Assembly: GCF_008974285.1 (NCBI RefSeq)
Contig: NZ_BKZV01000002.1
Coordinates: forward strand, 124,001-188,000
Reading direction: 5' to 3'
DNA: 64,000 nt
Origin: Thermogemmatispora aurantia
GTDB taxonomy: Bacteria; Chloroflexota; Ktedonobacteria; Ktedonobacterales; Ktedonobacteraceae
Shown here: positions 53,177-63,205 of the stretch, one piece after another
How positions within the stretch are numbered: position 1 is the stretch's first letter
How the letters are laid out: every line of letters begins with the position of its first letter
Translations under genes and position numbers: made by a program
The notes under the pieces: model-generated
Databases searched by the model: none
Told to the model about the DNA's origin: nothing
Seen by the model: only the letters and a program-made list of their open reading frames with translations

Positions 53177-54238
53177 TCAGAGCTGCACGGTGTAATCGTT
53201 GCCGCCCTGGCCGTACTGGTAGAGAAAACGCAAGGTGAGGCTGGGCAGGCCCGCCGGGGCACTGAACATTACCCGGCCCCCTACCTGATGCGCGCCCGGC
53301 TTGAAGCCTGTGGGCAAGGTGCTATCAAGCGGGGCCCGCACATTCCCGGCAAGGACCAGGCGCAAGTAGTCGAAGCCCGGCCCCGGATTGACAGCCACCC
53401 CATTGGGGTTGTCGACGCGGAAGTTGAAGATGTAGTACTGCTGACCAGCTTTGACCTGGCCCCAGCCACTATAAGCAAACTGGCGCTCCACACTGACCAG
53501 GTGATAGGTCAGATAGAGACCCGGTTGCGCATTGTAGGTGTAGAAGATGGAGAGGTTCTGAGGATAGACTTTGCCGCTATAGCTAGCCGCATCAAAGGGG
53601 CCGCTGAAAGGGATGACGACCAGCGACTCGTTGAGCGTGGTCGAGCCAAGTTGGAGCTTGAGCTGCTCCAGCCGGGTTCCCCGGGGAACGGGGAAATCTA
53701 GCCAGCCATCGGCGCTCTTGCCGGGCGCCAGCGCCACCGCCAGCTTGACGTTGCTCGGCGCGATCGGCTTCTGACCCGGGACCAGGAGACGAGCGGCATC
53801 ATAGTAGATGACTGAGATTTGGGCACTTCCCTCATTCACTACATGCAGATGGAGACGCACCTGGGCCGGCCCGGGACGAATCAGGTCGTCGCTAAAGGCG
53901 CTGGCATATTGGGCGTCAATCACCTGGAAGGTCAGCCCGGCGTAGGGCGCCGTTCGGGCCACACGCAGAGTGGTAATGGCCGGGACCGACGTCGTGGTCT
54001 CTGGGGTAAGCTCGAGACTCTGCAGCCAGCCCCAGACGAAGAGTCCCGTGCCCCCCAGGGCGAGCAGAGCCACAATTAAGACCAACACCAGCCAGAGACG
54101 CTGCCACGACGGTTTTTCTTCACCAGGTCCCGGACGCCGTTTGCTGCCCGGGCCAGCCTCCAGGCGTGGAGGACGCTCCGGCGCTGGCCACGGGCCAGAG
54201 CGCCCACTCGGAGAAGCCAGAGAATAGAGATCAGACAT
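53177..54238 (-). CDS. Single-span membrane-anchored protein with extracytoplasmic beta-rich domain
   Basis: A 353-residue protein. A Pro/Arg-rich cytoplasmic N-terminus (1-45) leads to one helix (about 48-72, LWLVLVLIVALLALGGTGLFVWG). A large extracytoplasmic region (about 85-353) is beta-rich with repeated hydrophobic strands (QVRLHLHVVNEGSAQISVIYY, QQYYIFNFRVDNPNGVAV), resembling DUF4352/TRAF-type immunoglobulin-like domains. No catalytic motif is evident. It could be a lipid- or protein-binding surface protein. It starts MSDLYSLASPSGRSG; the start is uncertain to a few residues. Confidence 0.65.
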   Translation of the reverse strand: MSDLYSLASPSGRSGPWPAPERPPRLEAGPGSKRRPGPGEEKPSWQRLWLVLVLIVALLALGGTGLFVWGWLQSLELTPETTTSVPAITTLRVARTAPYAGLTFQVIDAQYASAFSDDLIRPGPAQVRLHLHVVNEGSAQISVIYYDAARLLVPGQKPIAPSNVKLAVALAPGKSADGWLDFPVPRGTRLEQLKLQLGSTTLNESLVVIPFSGPFDAASYSGKVYPQNLSIFYTYNAQPGLYLTYHLVSVERQFAYSGWGQVKAGQQYYIFNFRVDNPNGVAVNPGPGFDYLRLVLAGNVRAPLDSTLPTGFKPGAHQVGGRVMFSAPAGLPSLTLRFLYQYGQGGNDYTVQL

Positions 54239-54805
54239 AAGAACTGTTTTGCCCCCTCTTTTGCTCCCTTTAGAGAACGTTCTTCCTCGCTTTTTTTGGC
54301 TCCTGGGAGAGCCTTTCAGGTATTTCTACTATAGAAAAGGAACCCAACCACTGGCATTGTAGCAGGTTTCCTCAGCGTTGACAGCTTTTTCGGGCGGTGA
54401 TAGCATTGGAGTTGCTCCTCTCCTCACTGCCATGCCAGCTAGCCCACAGTGAAGAGAGCGAGCCAAGCGCACCGCGCGCAAGAGAGGCTGGCCTTCTGTC
54501 ACGTCAAGACATCTTCGAGCGCGGTGCCCAGCCATCTGATCCGCTCTGCCCTGCCGGCGCGCTCCGTCCGCGCGGCGCGGCTTCCACAGGCATCCGTCTC
54601 CAGGCTGGCAGTCGCCAGCGGCGGGTCCGGGCAGGGTCCGAGCCAGGTCGGGCGCGACTGACCAGTACGGTTGCTGCGGCCACCACTCCGCGTAGCGCGA
54701 TTATACCATCCAGAGCGCCTGCTTACTTAGAAGAGGGAGAGAGCAAGAAGGCAGAGGGACACCGCGCGCACGACGCAAAGGACAGACAGACAAAGGAGTA
54801 CGTAT
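54239..54805. other. Long non-coding stretch upstream of sucC
   Basis: About 570 bp with no supportable gene. A promoter is predicted at 54378-54406. The rest would be a leader of about 390 nt, in which I see no recognised riboswitch. Confidence 0.45.
54378..54406 (+). promoter_or_regulatory. Predicted promoter in the sucC leader
   Basis: TTGACA (54378-54383), 17 bp, TAGCAT (54401-54406). Perfect -35, four of six at -10. Confidence 0.45.
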
Positions 54806-55960
54806 TTGAAGATCCACGAGTATCAGGCCAAAGAGATCCTGGCGCGCTACGGCATCCCCATCCAGCCGGGGCGCGTAGCCTATACGCCAGAAGAAGCGGA
54901 AGCGATTGCCCGCGACCTTGGCGGACCAGTGGTCATCAAGGCTCAGGTCTATGTCGGCGGACGCGGCAAGGCAGGAGGCATTCAGTTTGGCAACACGCCT
55001 GAAGAGGCGCGCGCCGCCGCTGCCCGGGTCCTGGGCATGAACATCAAGGGGCTGACGGTTCAGAAAGTGCTGGTGGTCTCCAAGCTAGAGATTCAAGAGG
55101 AGTACTATCTTGGCATCGTCCTGGACCGCAAGACCCAGGCCCCGGTCGTGATGGTCTCGACCGCCGGCGGCGTCGATATCGAGGAGGTCGCCGCCACCAC
55201 GCCCGAGAAGATTATCAAGCAACCCATCGACCTGCGCTGGGGGCTGCGCCCCTTTGAGGCGCGCAATATCCTGGCGCGCGCCGGTTTCCCTTCAGCGGTC
55301 ATTGCCCGCGGCGGGTCGATCTTGACCGCGCTGGCACGGGCCTTCATTGAGAGCGATGCTAACCTGGCCGAAATCAATCCGCTGGTCCTGACCCGCGATG
55401 GCCAGGTGCAGGCCGCCGACGCCAAGATTGTGCTCGACGATAACGCCCTCTACCGTCACCGCGACTACGCTGCCTGGGAGGAGCCAGAGGAGGCCAACCC
55501 ACTGGAATTCGAGGCCCACAAGGAGGGCCTGACCTATGTCAAGCTCAACGGCAACGTGGGCATCATCGGCAATGGAGCAGGCCTGGTCATGACAACCCTG
55601 GACATGGTCGCCGCCTGCGGTGGCAAGCCCGCCAATTTCCTCGATATCGGCGGCGGGGCCCGCGCCGAGGTGATGGCCAAGGCCCTGACCTTCGTCGCCC
55701 GTGACCCCGATGTCAAAGGCATCCTGGTCAATATCTTCGGCGGCATCACGCGCGGCGAGGAGGTCGCCAGGGGTGTCATTATGGCACAGCAGCAGCTGCC
55801 CGCGGGCCTGCCGATTGTGGTACGCCTGTCGGGTACTGGCGCCGAGGAGGGTCGCGCCATGCTGAAGGATGCGGGCCTCGATTGGGGCAAGGATATGCGC
55901 GATGCGGCGCAGAAGATCGTCGCCGCCATCCAGGCAAAGGAGAAGGGACAGCAGGCATGA
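54806..55960 (+). CDS. sucC: Succinate-CoA ligase, ADP/GDP-forming, beta subunit
   Basis: A 384-residue ATP-grasp subunit of succinyl-CoA synthetase (TCA cycle). It begins [18 protein letters not shown] and contains the ATP-grasp [50 protein letters not shown] and [15 protein letters not shown] regions of the family. The initiation codon is TTG (54806-54808), eight bases after AAAGGAG. No ATG fits the conserved N-terminus. The stop overlaps the sucD start by four bases. Confidence 0.95.
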   Translation: MKIHEYQAKEILARYGIPIQPGRVAYTPEEAEAIARDLGGPVVIKAQVYVGGRGKAGGIQFGNTPEEARAAAARVLGMNIKGLTVQKVLVVSKLEIQEEYYLGIVLDRKTQAPVVMVSTAGGVDIEEVAATTPEKIIKQPIDLRWGLRPFEARNILARAGFPSAVIARGGSILTALARAFIESDANLAEINPLVLTRDGQVQAADAKIVLDDNALYRHRDYAAWEEPEEANPLEFEAHKEGLTYVKLNGNVGIIGNGAGLVMTTLDMVAACGGKPANFLDIGGGARAEVMAKALTFVARDPDVKGILVNIFGGITRGEEVARGVIMAQQQLPAGLPIVVRLSGTGAEEGRAMLKDAGLDWGKDMRDAAQKIVAAIQAKEKGQQA

Positions 55961-56832
55961 GCATTCTACTCGATGAGCATACCCGTGTCATTGTCCAGGG
56001 CATTACCGGGCGCGAGGGGAGCTATCACACGACTCGCATGCTGGAGGCCGGCACGAAGGTGGTGGCCGGCGTGACACCCGGTAAGGGCGGTCAGAGCGCC
56101 TGCGGCCTGCCAGTCTTCGATACGGTGGCCGAGGCCAAGGCGGCCACCGATGCCAACGCCAGCTGTATCTTTGTCCCGCCCGCCGGGGCCGCCGATGCCA
56201 TCATGGAGGCCGCCAGCGCCGGCATCAAGCTGATCGTCTGCATTACGGAGTTTATTCCAGTACTGGACACCGCCCGCGCCATGCTGGTGGTGCGCGAGCA
56301 CGGGGCGACCCTCATCGGCCCGAATTGCCCCGGCCTGTGCACTCCCGGCCAGGGGAAAATTGGGATCATGCCCTATCAGATCTTTACCCCCGGCCCCGTC
56401 GGCTTCATTTCACGTTCAGGAACACTGACCTACGAGGTCGTGGCGCTGCTCACCGAGGCCGGCATCGGCCAGTCAACCTGCATCGGTATCGGCGGCGATC
56501 CGATCATCGGCTCGACCTTTGTCGATCATCTGAAGCTGTTCGAGCAGGACCCGCAAACACAGGCCGTGGTGCTCTGCGGTGAGATCGGGGGCAGCGACGA
56601 AGAGGATGCTGCCGAGTTTATCAAGACGATGAAGAAACCGGTGGTGGCCTTTATCTCGGGCCGTACCGCTCCGCCGGGCAAGCGCATGGGCCACGCGGGC
56701 GCCATTATCTCGGGCAATACGGGGACCGCTCAGGGCAAGGTGGCCGCTCTGCAGGCTGCTGGCGTACCAGTGGCCGAGACTATCTTCGATATTCCTGACC
56801 TGGTCAAGGCGGCCCTGGCCAGGCGGGTCTAG
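55957..56832 (+). CDS. sucD: Succinate-CoA ligase alpha subunit
   Basis: A 291-residue subunit. The CoA-binding Rossmann motif is [13 protein letters not shown], and the phospho-histidine is His246 in [23 protein letters not shown] and [12 protein letters not shown] are also diagnostic. It starts at the ATG inside the sucC stop (ATGA), so the two subunits are made together. The proteins form an alpha/beta heteromer that makes ATP (or GTP) from succinyl-CoA. Confidence 0.96.
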   Translation: MSILLDEHTRVIVQGITGREGSYHTTRMLEAGTKVVAGVTPGKGGQSACGLPVFDTVAEAKAATDANASCIFVPPAGAADAIMEAASAGIKLIVCITEFIPVLDTARAMLVVREHGATLIGPNCPGLCTPGQGKIGIMPYQIFTPGPVGFISRSGTLTYEVVALLTEAGIGQSTCIGIGGDPIIGSTFVDHLKLFEQDPQTQAVVLCGEIGGSDEEDAAEFIKTMKKPVVAFISGRTAPPGKRMGHAGAIISGNTGTAQGKVAALQAAGVPVAETIFDIPDLVKAALARRV

Positions 56833-57097
56833 TCCCGTCCCGGCTGAGCCAGGTTCTGCATTGTCCAGGGGGGACTGGATGGATCGCTCCTAACCAGCCC
56901 TGGGTCCGCAAGTAACACCGCACCTATCCCAGACCACGCTTCGCGGCCCTGCTTGCGCTATGAGCGATCCGATCCATCCAGAAGAAGCCAAGCCCAGAGA
57001 CAAAGGCGCTGATGCGAGGAGTGGCTCCGGCTCCCAAACAGTCCCATCACCCAGAGCGAGGGAGCCGGGGCCAGTCCCCGCCTGGCGAAGAGGAGAG

Positions 57098-58300
57098 ATG
57101 ACAACAGCACTCGTCTACGATCCGATCTTTTTAGAGCATATTACACCACGACGGCATCCCGAGCGTCCCGAACGTCTGCAGCGGGCGATGGCCGTGCTGG
57201 AGGCCCTCGGCTGGCTCCAGCGCGAGGGGCTGGTTCTGCTTTCCCCACGCGAGGCCAGCGAGGACGAGCTGGCCCTGGCTCATGACCGCTTCTATATCCG
57301 CTCGGTGCGGGCCGCGGCAGAGCGCGCCGCCCGCGAGGCTGCCGCCGGCGGACGGGTCTCCCATTTCTTTGCGCCAGAGACCTTCATCTCCGGTCGCTCT
57401 TATGAGGCCGCGGCTAAGGCCGCCGGCGCCGGGCTAACTGCCATCGACGCCTTGTTCAAAGGCGAAATCGATAACGCCTACTGCCTGGTCCGCCCACCCG
57501 GCCACCACGCCGAGTACGACGAGGCCCTGGGCTTCTGCCTCTTCAATAACGTGGCCATCGCCGCCCGCTATGCCATCGAGCGCTACGGCCTCGAACGAGT
57601 GATGATCATCGATTTCGATGTGCATCACGGCAATGGGACCCAGAACATCTTTTATCGCGATCCGCACGTCCTTTACTTCTCAACCCATCAGGCTCCGTTC
57701 TATCCCGGCACAGGACGCTCGGACGAGCGCGGCGAGGGGGAAGGTCTGGGCACAACGATCAATGTGCCACTGCCAGCCACAACCGGCTTCGAGACCTACG
57801 AGCCGGTCTTTCGCCAGGTGATGGCCCCCGCCGCTGACCGCTTTCAGCCGCAGCTGATTCTGGTATCGGCGGGCTTCGACGCTCACTGGAAAGATCCGCT
57901 GGCCAACATGTATCTCTCGACCGCCGGCTTCGCCCAGCTGATCATGATCATTATCAAGCTGGCGAAAGACCTCTGCGACGGTCGGCTGATCATGGTCCAG
58001 GAGGGTGGCTACGATCTGCAGGCTAACGCGGCCTGCGTTGCCACCAGCATCAACTTGCTGCTGGGCGACGACGCCGCTGTCGATAGCCTTGGGCCGCCAC
58101 CGGAGAAGTCTTTTCGCATCAATACGGACGTGCTCATTGCTGAGCTGCGGCGCATCCATAAGCTGACAGGCTACCGTATGCGCAATGCCCCGCGGCCAGA
58201 TATCGCGAAGCTGCGTCGCGAGGTCAAAGGACCGGAAACGGAGATCTCCAGCAGCGATCCCGCCAACAGCAACGGCCAGGGAACGGATGGCAGCCCCTGA
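57098..58300 (+). CDS. Histone-deacetylase-fold amidohydrolase (AcuC/HDAC class II type)
   Basis: A 400-residue arginase/deacetylase-fold protein. The charge-relay/catalytic His pair is in RPPGHHAEYDEALGFCLFNN, the zinc ligands in IDFDVHHGNGTQNIFY and the later SAGFDAHWKDPL, and the transition-state Tyr region in EGGYDL. It therefore keeps all catalytic residues and should remove acyl groups from protein lysines or polyamines. The ATG at 57098 is family-like, though AGGAG is only two bases away; an ATG at 56960 adds 46 polar residues. It lies between sucCD and a GNAT acetyltransferase, so a role in acyl-lysine or acetyl turnover is plausible. Confidence 0.9.
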   Translation: MTTALVYDPIFLEHITPRRHPERPERLQRAMAVLEALGWLQREGLVLLSPREASEDELALAHDRFYIRSVRAAAERAAREAAAGGRVSHFFAPETFISGRSYEAAAKAAGAGLTAIDALFKGEIDNAYCLVRPPGHHAEYDEALGFCLFNNVAIAARYAIERYGLERVMIIDFDVHHGNGTQNIFYRDPHVLYFSTHQAPFYPGTGRSDERGEGEGLGTTINVPLPATTGFETYEPVFRQVMAPAADRFQPQLILVSAGFDAHWKDPLANMYLSTAGFAQLIMIIIKLAKDLCDGRLIMVQEGGYDLQANAACVATSINLLLGDDAAVDSLGPPPEKSFRINTDVLIAELRRIHKLTGYRMRNAPRPDIAKLRREVKGPETEISSSDPANSNGQGTDGSP

Positions 58301-58563
58301 CAGCGCCAGACGCAGGCCTCGCCCGACTGGGCCGGGCTGCCTCCGGTTCGTCACTGCATACGTGCTCTCAAAGAGAAGGCCGTCAATAGTAGGAAGGAAA
58401 CAGGAAGCAAGAAAGGCCCCCAAGGTGCACTGTTATCGGTCAAGCGGACCGCTGAGACAAGGGTGGCCAGGTAGCTACAGCCAGAGCCACCCAAACGAGA
58501 CGAGGCTAAAAAACCAGAAGGAGCGAGCCAGGGCAATGATGCCCCTACTACCAAGGAGGCCCC

Positions 58564-59445
58564 ATGCAGACAGGTTCGCAGCTCGTGCGTCCTCTGACCT
58601 CCTGTGATCTCGCCCACGTTCAGAAGCTCCTGCTGTTCTCAGATTACGTTTACCAGCGCTTCACTGCCCAGGAGCTGTCGCGCCTCCTGGAGCACTATCC
58701 CGCCTGCGGTCTCTTCCACGCTGAGCAGCTGCAGAGCTTTTTGCTCTCCCAGGCCATCAATCCACCAGTGGCCTGGATCGGCGGCTTCGGCGTGGGCTGG
58801 AGCGAGCATCGACGCGCTTTTGAACATCTCGATCGCCTGCTGGATTATCTGCAACCCAGCCTGCAGGCGCGCGGCGTTACTCAACTCTATTACTCGGGCA
58901 ACGACCTGGAACAAGACTGGCTGCGCACTCCACTGCTCAGGCGCGGCTTTGAGCCGCACGCTCTTCTCTACGCCTACGACAAGTTCGACTATCGCGTCCC
59001 CACGCACGGCAACCAGGAGGTCAGCGTACGCAGCGTGCGCAACAGCGACTTCGAGGCTCTCTGCGAGATCGAGCGGCTCTGCTTCGCGCCGCTGTGGCGC
59101 TACGATGCTTTGGCTTTCGCTGACATTGCCGCCACTCATCCCTACTTTGTGGTGGCGGAGCTGGCGGGACAGCTCGTCGGCTACCAGTTCAACACCGTCG
59201 ATGAGGGCTACGGCTACTTGATCCGCATCGCCGTCCATCCGGCCTTCAGCGGGCAGGGAATCGGCGCCCGTCTGATGGCCGAGGCCATCAGCTTCTTTGC
59301 TCGTGCGGGCGTGCGCCGCATCATGCTTAATACCCAGGAGGATAACCAGCGGGCCCACCGCCTCTACGAGTGGTTCGGCTTCGTTCGGATGCCTCAGCGC
59401 GGCTTCATCTTACGCAAGGAGCTGCCTACCGTGAACACATCCTGA
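58564..59445 (+). CDS. GNAT acetyltransferase with two GNAT-like halves
   Basis: A 293-residue protein. The C-terminal half (about 150-290) is a full GNAT: VRSVRNSDFEALCEIERLCF, then the acetyl-CoA motif VHPAFSGQGIGARLMAEAI and NTQEDNQRAHRLYEWFGF. The N-terminal half has the same size and related secondary structure but lacks the Q/R-x-x-G-x-G/A loop, so it is probably a degenerate copy, as in mycothiol synthase (MshD)-like proteins. It begins MQTGSQLVRPLTSCDL, close to GGAGGCCCC. The substrate is unknown. Confidence 0.82.
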   Translation: MQTGSQLVRPLTSCDLAHVQKLLLFSDYVYQRFTAQELSRLLEHYPACGLFHAEQLQSFLLSQAINPPVAWIGGFGVGWSEHRRAFEHLDRLLDYLQPSLQARGVTQLYYSGNDLEQDWLRTPLLRRGFEPHALLYAYDKFDYRVPTHGNQEVSVRSVRNSDFEALCEIERLCFAPLWRYDALAFADIAATHPYFVVAELAGQLVGYQFNTVDEGYGYLIRIAVHPAFSGQGIGARLMAEAISFFARAGVRRIMLNTQEDNQRAHRLYEWFGFVRMPQRGFILRKELPTVNTS

Positions 59446-59583
59446 TCCCTCGCCCCTCAAGCGAGGAGGAGCGAAGGAGCGGAAGCGGAAGGAGAGGAAG
59501 TCAGCGGCACGCCAGTAGGGCATGAGGCAGGCACTGGCTTCCTCTCTCGCGTGCCAGGCCAGCAAGGAAGGAATGGCCCGAAC

Positions 59584-59600
59584 CTGACCAGCCTGGTCAG
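59584..59600 (-). terminator. Short hairpin after the cyclase gene
   Basis: CTGACCAG (59584-59591) and CTGGTCAG (59593-59600) flank a single C, ten bases past the cyclase stop. It is compact and may need extra context to terminate. Confidence 0.4.
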
Positions 59601-59609
59601 TTCAGTTGG

Positions 59610-61478
59610 TTAGAGGCTATAGATCCCCGTCAGGCGCATCACCTCCAGCGGCTCGGAGCGATTCTTGACGGAGACCGTCCCAACATGGTCGATCTGGACA
59701 TGCTGGCGCACGCGGTAGAAGGTCGGGGCATTCAGGTAGATATTATTATCGTCGGCCCTGGACTGGAGACGGGCCGCGACGTTGACGGTATCGCCAATGG
59801 CCGTATAATTCTGGATGCGACCGCGTGAGCCGATATTGCCTACGATCGCCAGGCCAGTGTTGACCCCGATGCCGAACTTGACTGGCACTTCGTCGGGATG
59901 GCGACGACCGTAGTCGAGAATTGCCTGACGCATCTTCCAGGCCGCCCGCACCGCCCGCAAGGGATGGTCATCCTGCTCCAAGGGGGCATTGAAAATAGCC
60001 ATGAGCTCATCCCCCCAGAAGGCCGTTAGCGTCCCTCCCTCGTCCCAGATGGCTTCTACCATCAGATCCAGATAGTTATTGAGCAGATTCATCATCTGCT
60101 CTGGCGGAAGACGCTCAGCCAGGCTGGTATACCCTCGGAGATCGGCGGAAATGACCGAGATTTCGCGCGTCTCGCCACCAAGCTTGAGTGAGCGGGGATC
60201 TTCAATCAGACGCTTGACCACGCTGGGATGAACATAGCGCCCGAAGAGTGATTTGATCTCACGCGCCTCGGCCTGCGCACGCTTCAGATCGGTGCGATCG
60301 TCGATGACGAGGGCCGTGCCAATATGCTGACCATGCTCATCGCGTAGGGCGGTCACATAGAAATTCATATTGACCCAGCCCAGCCCCGCGACCTCGCCTT
60401 CGAAGGCTACCGGCACACGTGTGCCATGTTCATGATGCAGTAACGCCTCCTGTAGCAGATCGACCAGGCCCAGCTCCGGGAGCGCCCCCAGCACCTCGTG
60501 ATAGTGCCTGCCCAACACCGCGCGCTGATCCAGCTTCAGGATCGTGCCCGCTGCCCGATTGAAGGTGGTGATCACTCCTTGAGGGTCGGTCGTGATCACG
60601 CCGTTGGCAATCGAGGCAAAGATGTTGTCCATGTACTGCTTATCTTCGTTGACCTGACGCAGGGTGCGCTGCAGATCAGCGAAGAGGCGGGCGTTGTCAA
60701 TAGCAATGGCCGCCTGATGGCAGAAGGCAAAGAGGAGGTCACGCTGCTGCGGGCCAAAAAGATTGGCATTGATGCGGCTGTCTACATAGACAGCCCCTAT
60801 GCAGCGGTCGCGCACCATGAGCGGTGCACACATAATAGAGCGAATGCGGTTTTCAATGATACTGCGCTGATCTTTGAGATTCTGATCTTCCTGAGCATTG
60901 CTGGTCAGGATCGGCTGACGCGTCTGAATGACGCGATTGACCGTGCTCTGGCTGATGCCCAAATTAAAGGCATCGCGCTCCAGGCTGCGGGCGTCCTTGG
61001 TGCGCGCAATCTTAAACTCCAGCTCGCCCTGCTCGTTGAGCAAGACCAGAAAGCCGCGTTCGGCTCCGACAAAGCTGATCACCTGATCCATGACCAGGCG
61101 CAACACTTCGTTGAACTCCAGCGTCGAGTTCAAGGTACGCGCAATCTCATAGAGCGTTTCCAGCTCATGTCGCTCGCGTTTGAGGGCCGTGATACTACTG
61201 CGCAGCTTCTCCTGCTCGCGCTCCAGCGCCGCCGTCTCGTGGTGCTCCAGGCGCCGCTGCAGATTCAGGATGAGCTGGCTCAGGCGCGATAGTTCCAGAT
61301 CGGCACGGCGACTGACCGCCAGCGTCTTACTGAGGAGCTGGACACGCGGATCACTTAGATGACTGGCATAGGTCCCCTCAACAGCGCGCTCCAGCTCACG
61401 CGTGTGCTCGTGTAACTGGCCAGAAATACGCTTCAGGGCCTCGCTCAGCGAGTGCAACTCCCCCAGGTCCGTCAACAC
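59610..61478 (-). CDS. GAF-PAS-class III adenylate/guanylate cyclase
   Basis: A 622-residue soluble protein from a GTG start (GGAGGGAGGGACG upstream). Order: an N-terminal helical/coiled-coil region (1-110), a GAF domain (about 112-265), a coiled linker, a PAS domain (about 282-400), then a class III nucleotide cyclase domain (about 437-620). Metal-binding Asp446 (ISADLRGYTS) and Asp490 (AFWGDELMAIF) are present, and the transition-state NVAARLQ motif follows. The Lys that selects the base, usually just before F-x-GD, is Ala486 here. Activity may therefore be altered or the substrate unusual. Four sensing or linking modules suggest a cytosolic signal integrator. Confidence 0.9.
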   Translation of the reverse strand: MLTDLGELHSLSEALKRISGQLHEHTRELERAVEGTYASHLSDPRVQLLSKTLAVSRRADLELSRLSQLILNLQRRLEHHETAALEREQEKLRSSITALKRERHELETLYEIARTLNSTLEFNEVLRLVMDQVISFVGAERGFLVLLNEQGELEFKIARTKDARSLERDAFNLGISQSTVNRVIQTRQPILTSNAQEDQNLKDQRSIIENRIRSIMCAPLMVRDRCIGAVYVDSRINANLFGPQQRDLLFAFCHQAAIAIDNARLFADLQRTLRQVNEDKQYMDNIFASIANGVITTDPQGVITTFNRAAGTILKLDQRAVLGRHYHEVLGALPELGLVDLLQEALLHHEHGTRVPVAFEGEVAGLGWVNMNFYVTALRDEHGQHIGTALVIDDRTDLKRAQAEAREIKSLFGRYVHPSVVKRLIEDPRSLKLGGETREISVISADLRGYTSLAERLPPEQMMNLLNNYLDLMVEAIWDEGGTLTAFWGDELMAIFNAPLEQDDHPLRAVRAAWKMRQAILDYGRRHPDEVPVKFGIGVNTGLAIVGNIGSRGRIQNYTAIGDTVNVAARLQSRADDNNIYLNAPTFYRVRQHVQIDHVGTVSVKNRSEPLEVMRLTGIYSL

Positions 61479-61754
61479 TGTGCGTCCCTCCCTCCGAAGC
61501 AGCCAGAAGATGATGAAGATGAAGATGCCTCTCTTCGCAACGCTGCTTTATTATAGCACAGGGGCAGAGCAGACACAGAGAGACTATCAACTTGCTGCGC
61601 GCGAGATAGAGGGTAGACGGGATAGACCAGTCAGAGCGAGACCCAGCACGGCAACAGTGCCGCTAAGCCTCGCTCCAGACCCCGAGACCGCCCAGCCGGG
61701 GCGCGAGTACAGGCAGATCACCTGTGCGCTTCCTCAACGGGCCATCAGTCATGG

Positions 61755-62663
61755 CTAGAGGCCGTCCTTGCCCTTTTGAGCCAGGTAGCTGCGCAGCGAG
61801 AGGGGCTGAAAACCAAACTGGCGCTCGACGGCATCGAGAGCGGTGATGTTGTCGAAGGTAAAGAGAGTCAGGGCCGCCCGCGTAATCGGCGGCTTGGGCA
61901 GGACCAGCTCCATAGCCGTGGCCCCGATCCGCGCCAGGAAGAGAGGCAGAGGTAGGGCAGGGCGTCGCACGTGCAGCGTCTCCATCAGCAGGTTGATAAT
62001 TTGGGCAAACGTATAATACTCTGGGCCGCCGATCACAAAGGTGCGGTTGCGGCTGCCCGCTGGATCGTCTAGCAGGTGCAGAACGACGCTGACCACATCC
62101 TCAACATAGATCGGCTGGAAGCGCAGCGAGCCACCACCAATCAGCGGCACGACCGGCGCGCTGCGGATCAGATCCGCCAGCCCTTTGAAGAAAGGGGCAC
62201 CTCTCCCAAAGAGGACGGAGGGCTGCACAATGCTCCACTCAAGGGCGCTCTTTTTAAGGACCTCCTCGGCCAGGTAGCGCCCTTGCATGTAGCTGCCGGG
62301 CCGGTCTGGCCTGGTTCCCAGGCCGCTGATCTCGATCATGCGCCGGACGCCGGCGACCAGCGCCGCATTCACCAGATTGGTGGTGCCGGCAACATTGGTC
62401 CCCTCATAGGTATTGCCCGCCGACTGCTTGCGATCGGCAGTCATAAAGGCCGCATGGATGACCGTGTCGACACCGCGCAGGGCCGGCTCCAGCGAGACCG
62501 GGCGCGTTGTCGCCCCTTCTACCAGCTCGACATGCTCCACTGGCAGGAGCTGAGCGGCGCGATGGCGGTCGCGTACCAGGCAGCGCGGTCGCTCGCCGCG
62601 CTCGACAAGCCGCTGCACCAGGTGTCTTCCGATAAAACCAGTTGCACCCGTAATCAGGATCAT
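61755..62663 (-). CDS. NAD(P)-dependent epimerase/NmrA-like protein (NDUFA9-type)
   Basis: A 302-residue atypical SDR. It starts MILITGATGFIGRHLVQRL with the extended-SDR GATGFIG motif. The GVDTVIHAAFMT and EISGLGTRPDRPGSYMQGRYLAEEV regions place it near complex I NDUFA9/UDP-sugar-epimerase-like proteins, which often lack the classical catalytic Tyr-x3-Lys (here YMQGRYLAEE). The ATG at 62663 has GAGGAGAGAAGCT. Function is uncertain: a redox-sensing or lipid-related role is usual for this group. No partner gene is adjacent. Confidence 0.82.
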   Translation of the reverse strand: MILITGATGFIGRHLVQRLVERGERPRCLVRDRHRAAQLLPVEHVELVEGATTRPVSLEPALRGVDTVIHAAFMTADRKQSAGNTYEGTNVAGTTNLVNAALVAGVRRMIEISGLGTRPDRPGSYMQGRYLAEEVLKKSALEWSIVQPSVLFGRGAPFFKGLADLIRSAPVVPLIGGGSLRFQPIYVEDVVSVVLHLLDDPAGSRNRTFVIGGPEYYTFAQIINLLMETLHVRRPALPLPLFLARIGATAMELVLPKPPITRAALTLFTFDNITALDAVERQFGFQPLSLRSYLAQKGKDGL

Positions 62664-62953
62664 AGCTTCTCTCCTCACTGCTGCCACTCCTGCGCTCTTT
62701 CAGCTGCCGTCAGCTGGCTGCCAGCCGGCGCTGTGTGGCAGACATGCTTTCTTCGCCAGCGGTGGCGAGATCCCTCAGAGAAGAAGACGTCACAGGAGCC
62801 TTTAACAGAGACCACCTTCTCCCGCCCGAGCGGAACCGAGCTTGCTGGCTCCCAAACGCAAAGCAGGAGAGCAGCAGGCCAGTGCTGAACCAGCAGGCAA
62901 AGCTGTGGGGAACCAACCTGGAGCAAGCCGGGAGGGATAGAGAGCCAGAACAA

Positions 62954-62980
62954 ACCTCGCCTGCCAGGGACAGGCGAGGT
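62954..62980 (-). terminator. Rho-independent-like terminator for the XRE gene
   Basis: ACCTCGCCTG (62954-62963) and CAGGCGAGGT (62971-62980) form a 10-bp stem with a 7-nt loop. On the minus strand it is followed by TTTGTT. It lies 226 bp after the XRE stop, in the 542-bp gap 62664-63205, where I see no other gene. Confidence 0.55.
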
Positions 62981-63205
62981 GAAATAGCTTACCCATCCGT
63001 CGGTTGGCTGGCCCGTCCCGGCTCACTCCCAGTGCGGCCTGACCAGGACAGCCGCCCCGACCAGGGAGAGAAGTCAATTACCCGCTCCCTCCCTAACCCG
63101 GCTCCCACCACTCAGGTCCCGAGAACAGCCATCTATCGACAGGTAACGCTACCCATGACAGCCGGTACAACATCAGGTACACCTCTCCTTGGACAAGCCT
63201 GGCCG

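Noticed and set aside
60498-61292. 264-codon plus-strand open frame
   Set aside because: It lies antisense within the GAF-PAS-cyclase gene, whose domains are unmistakable on the other strand.
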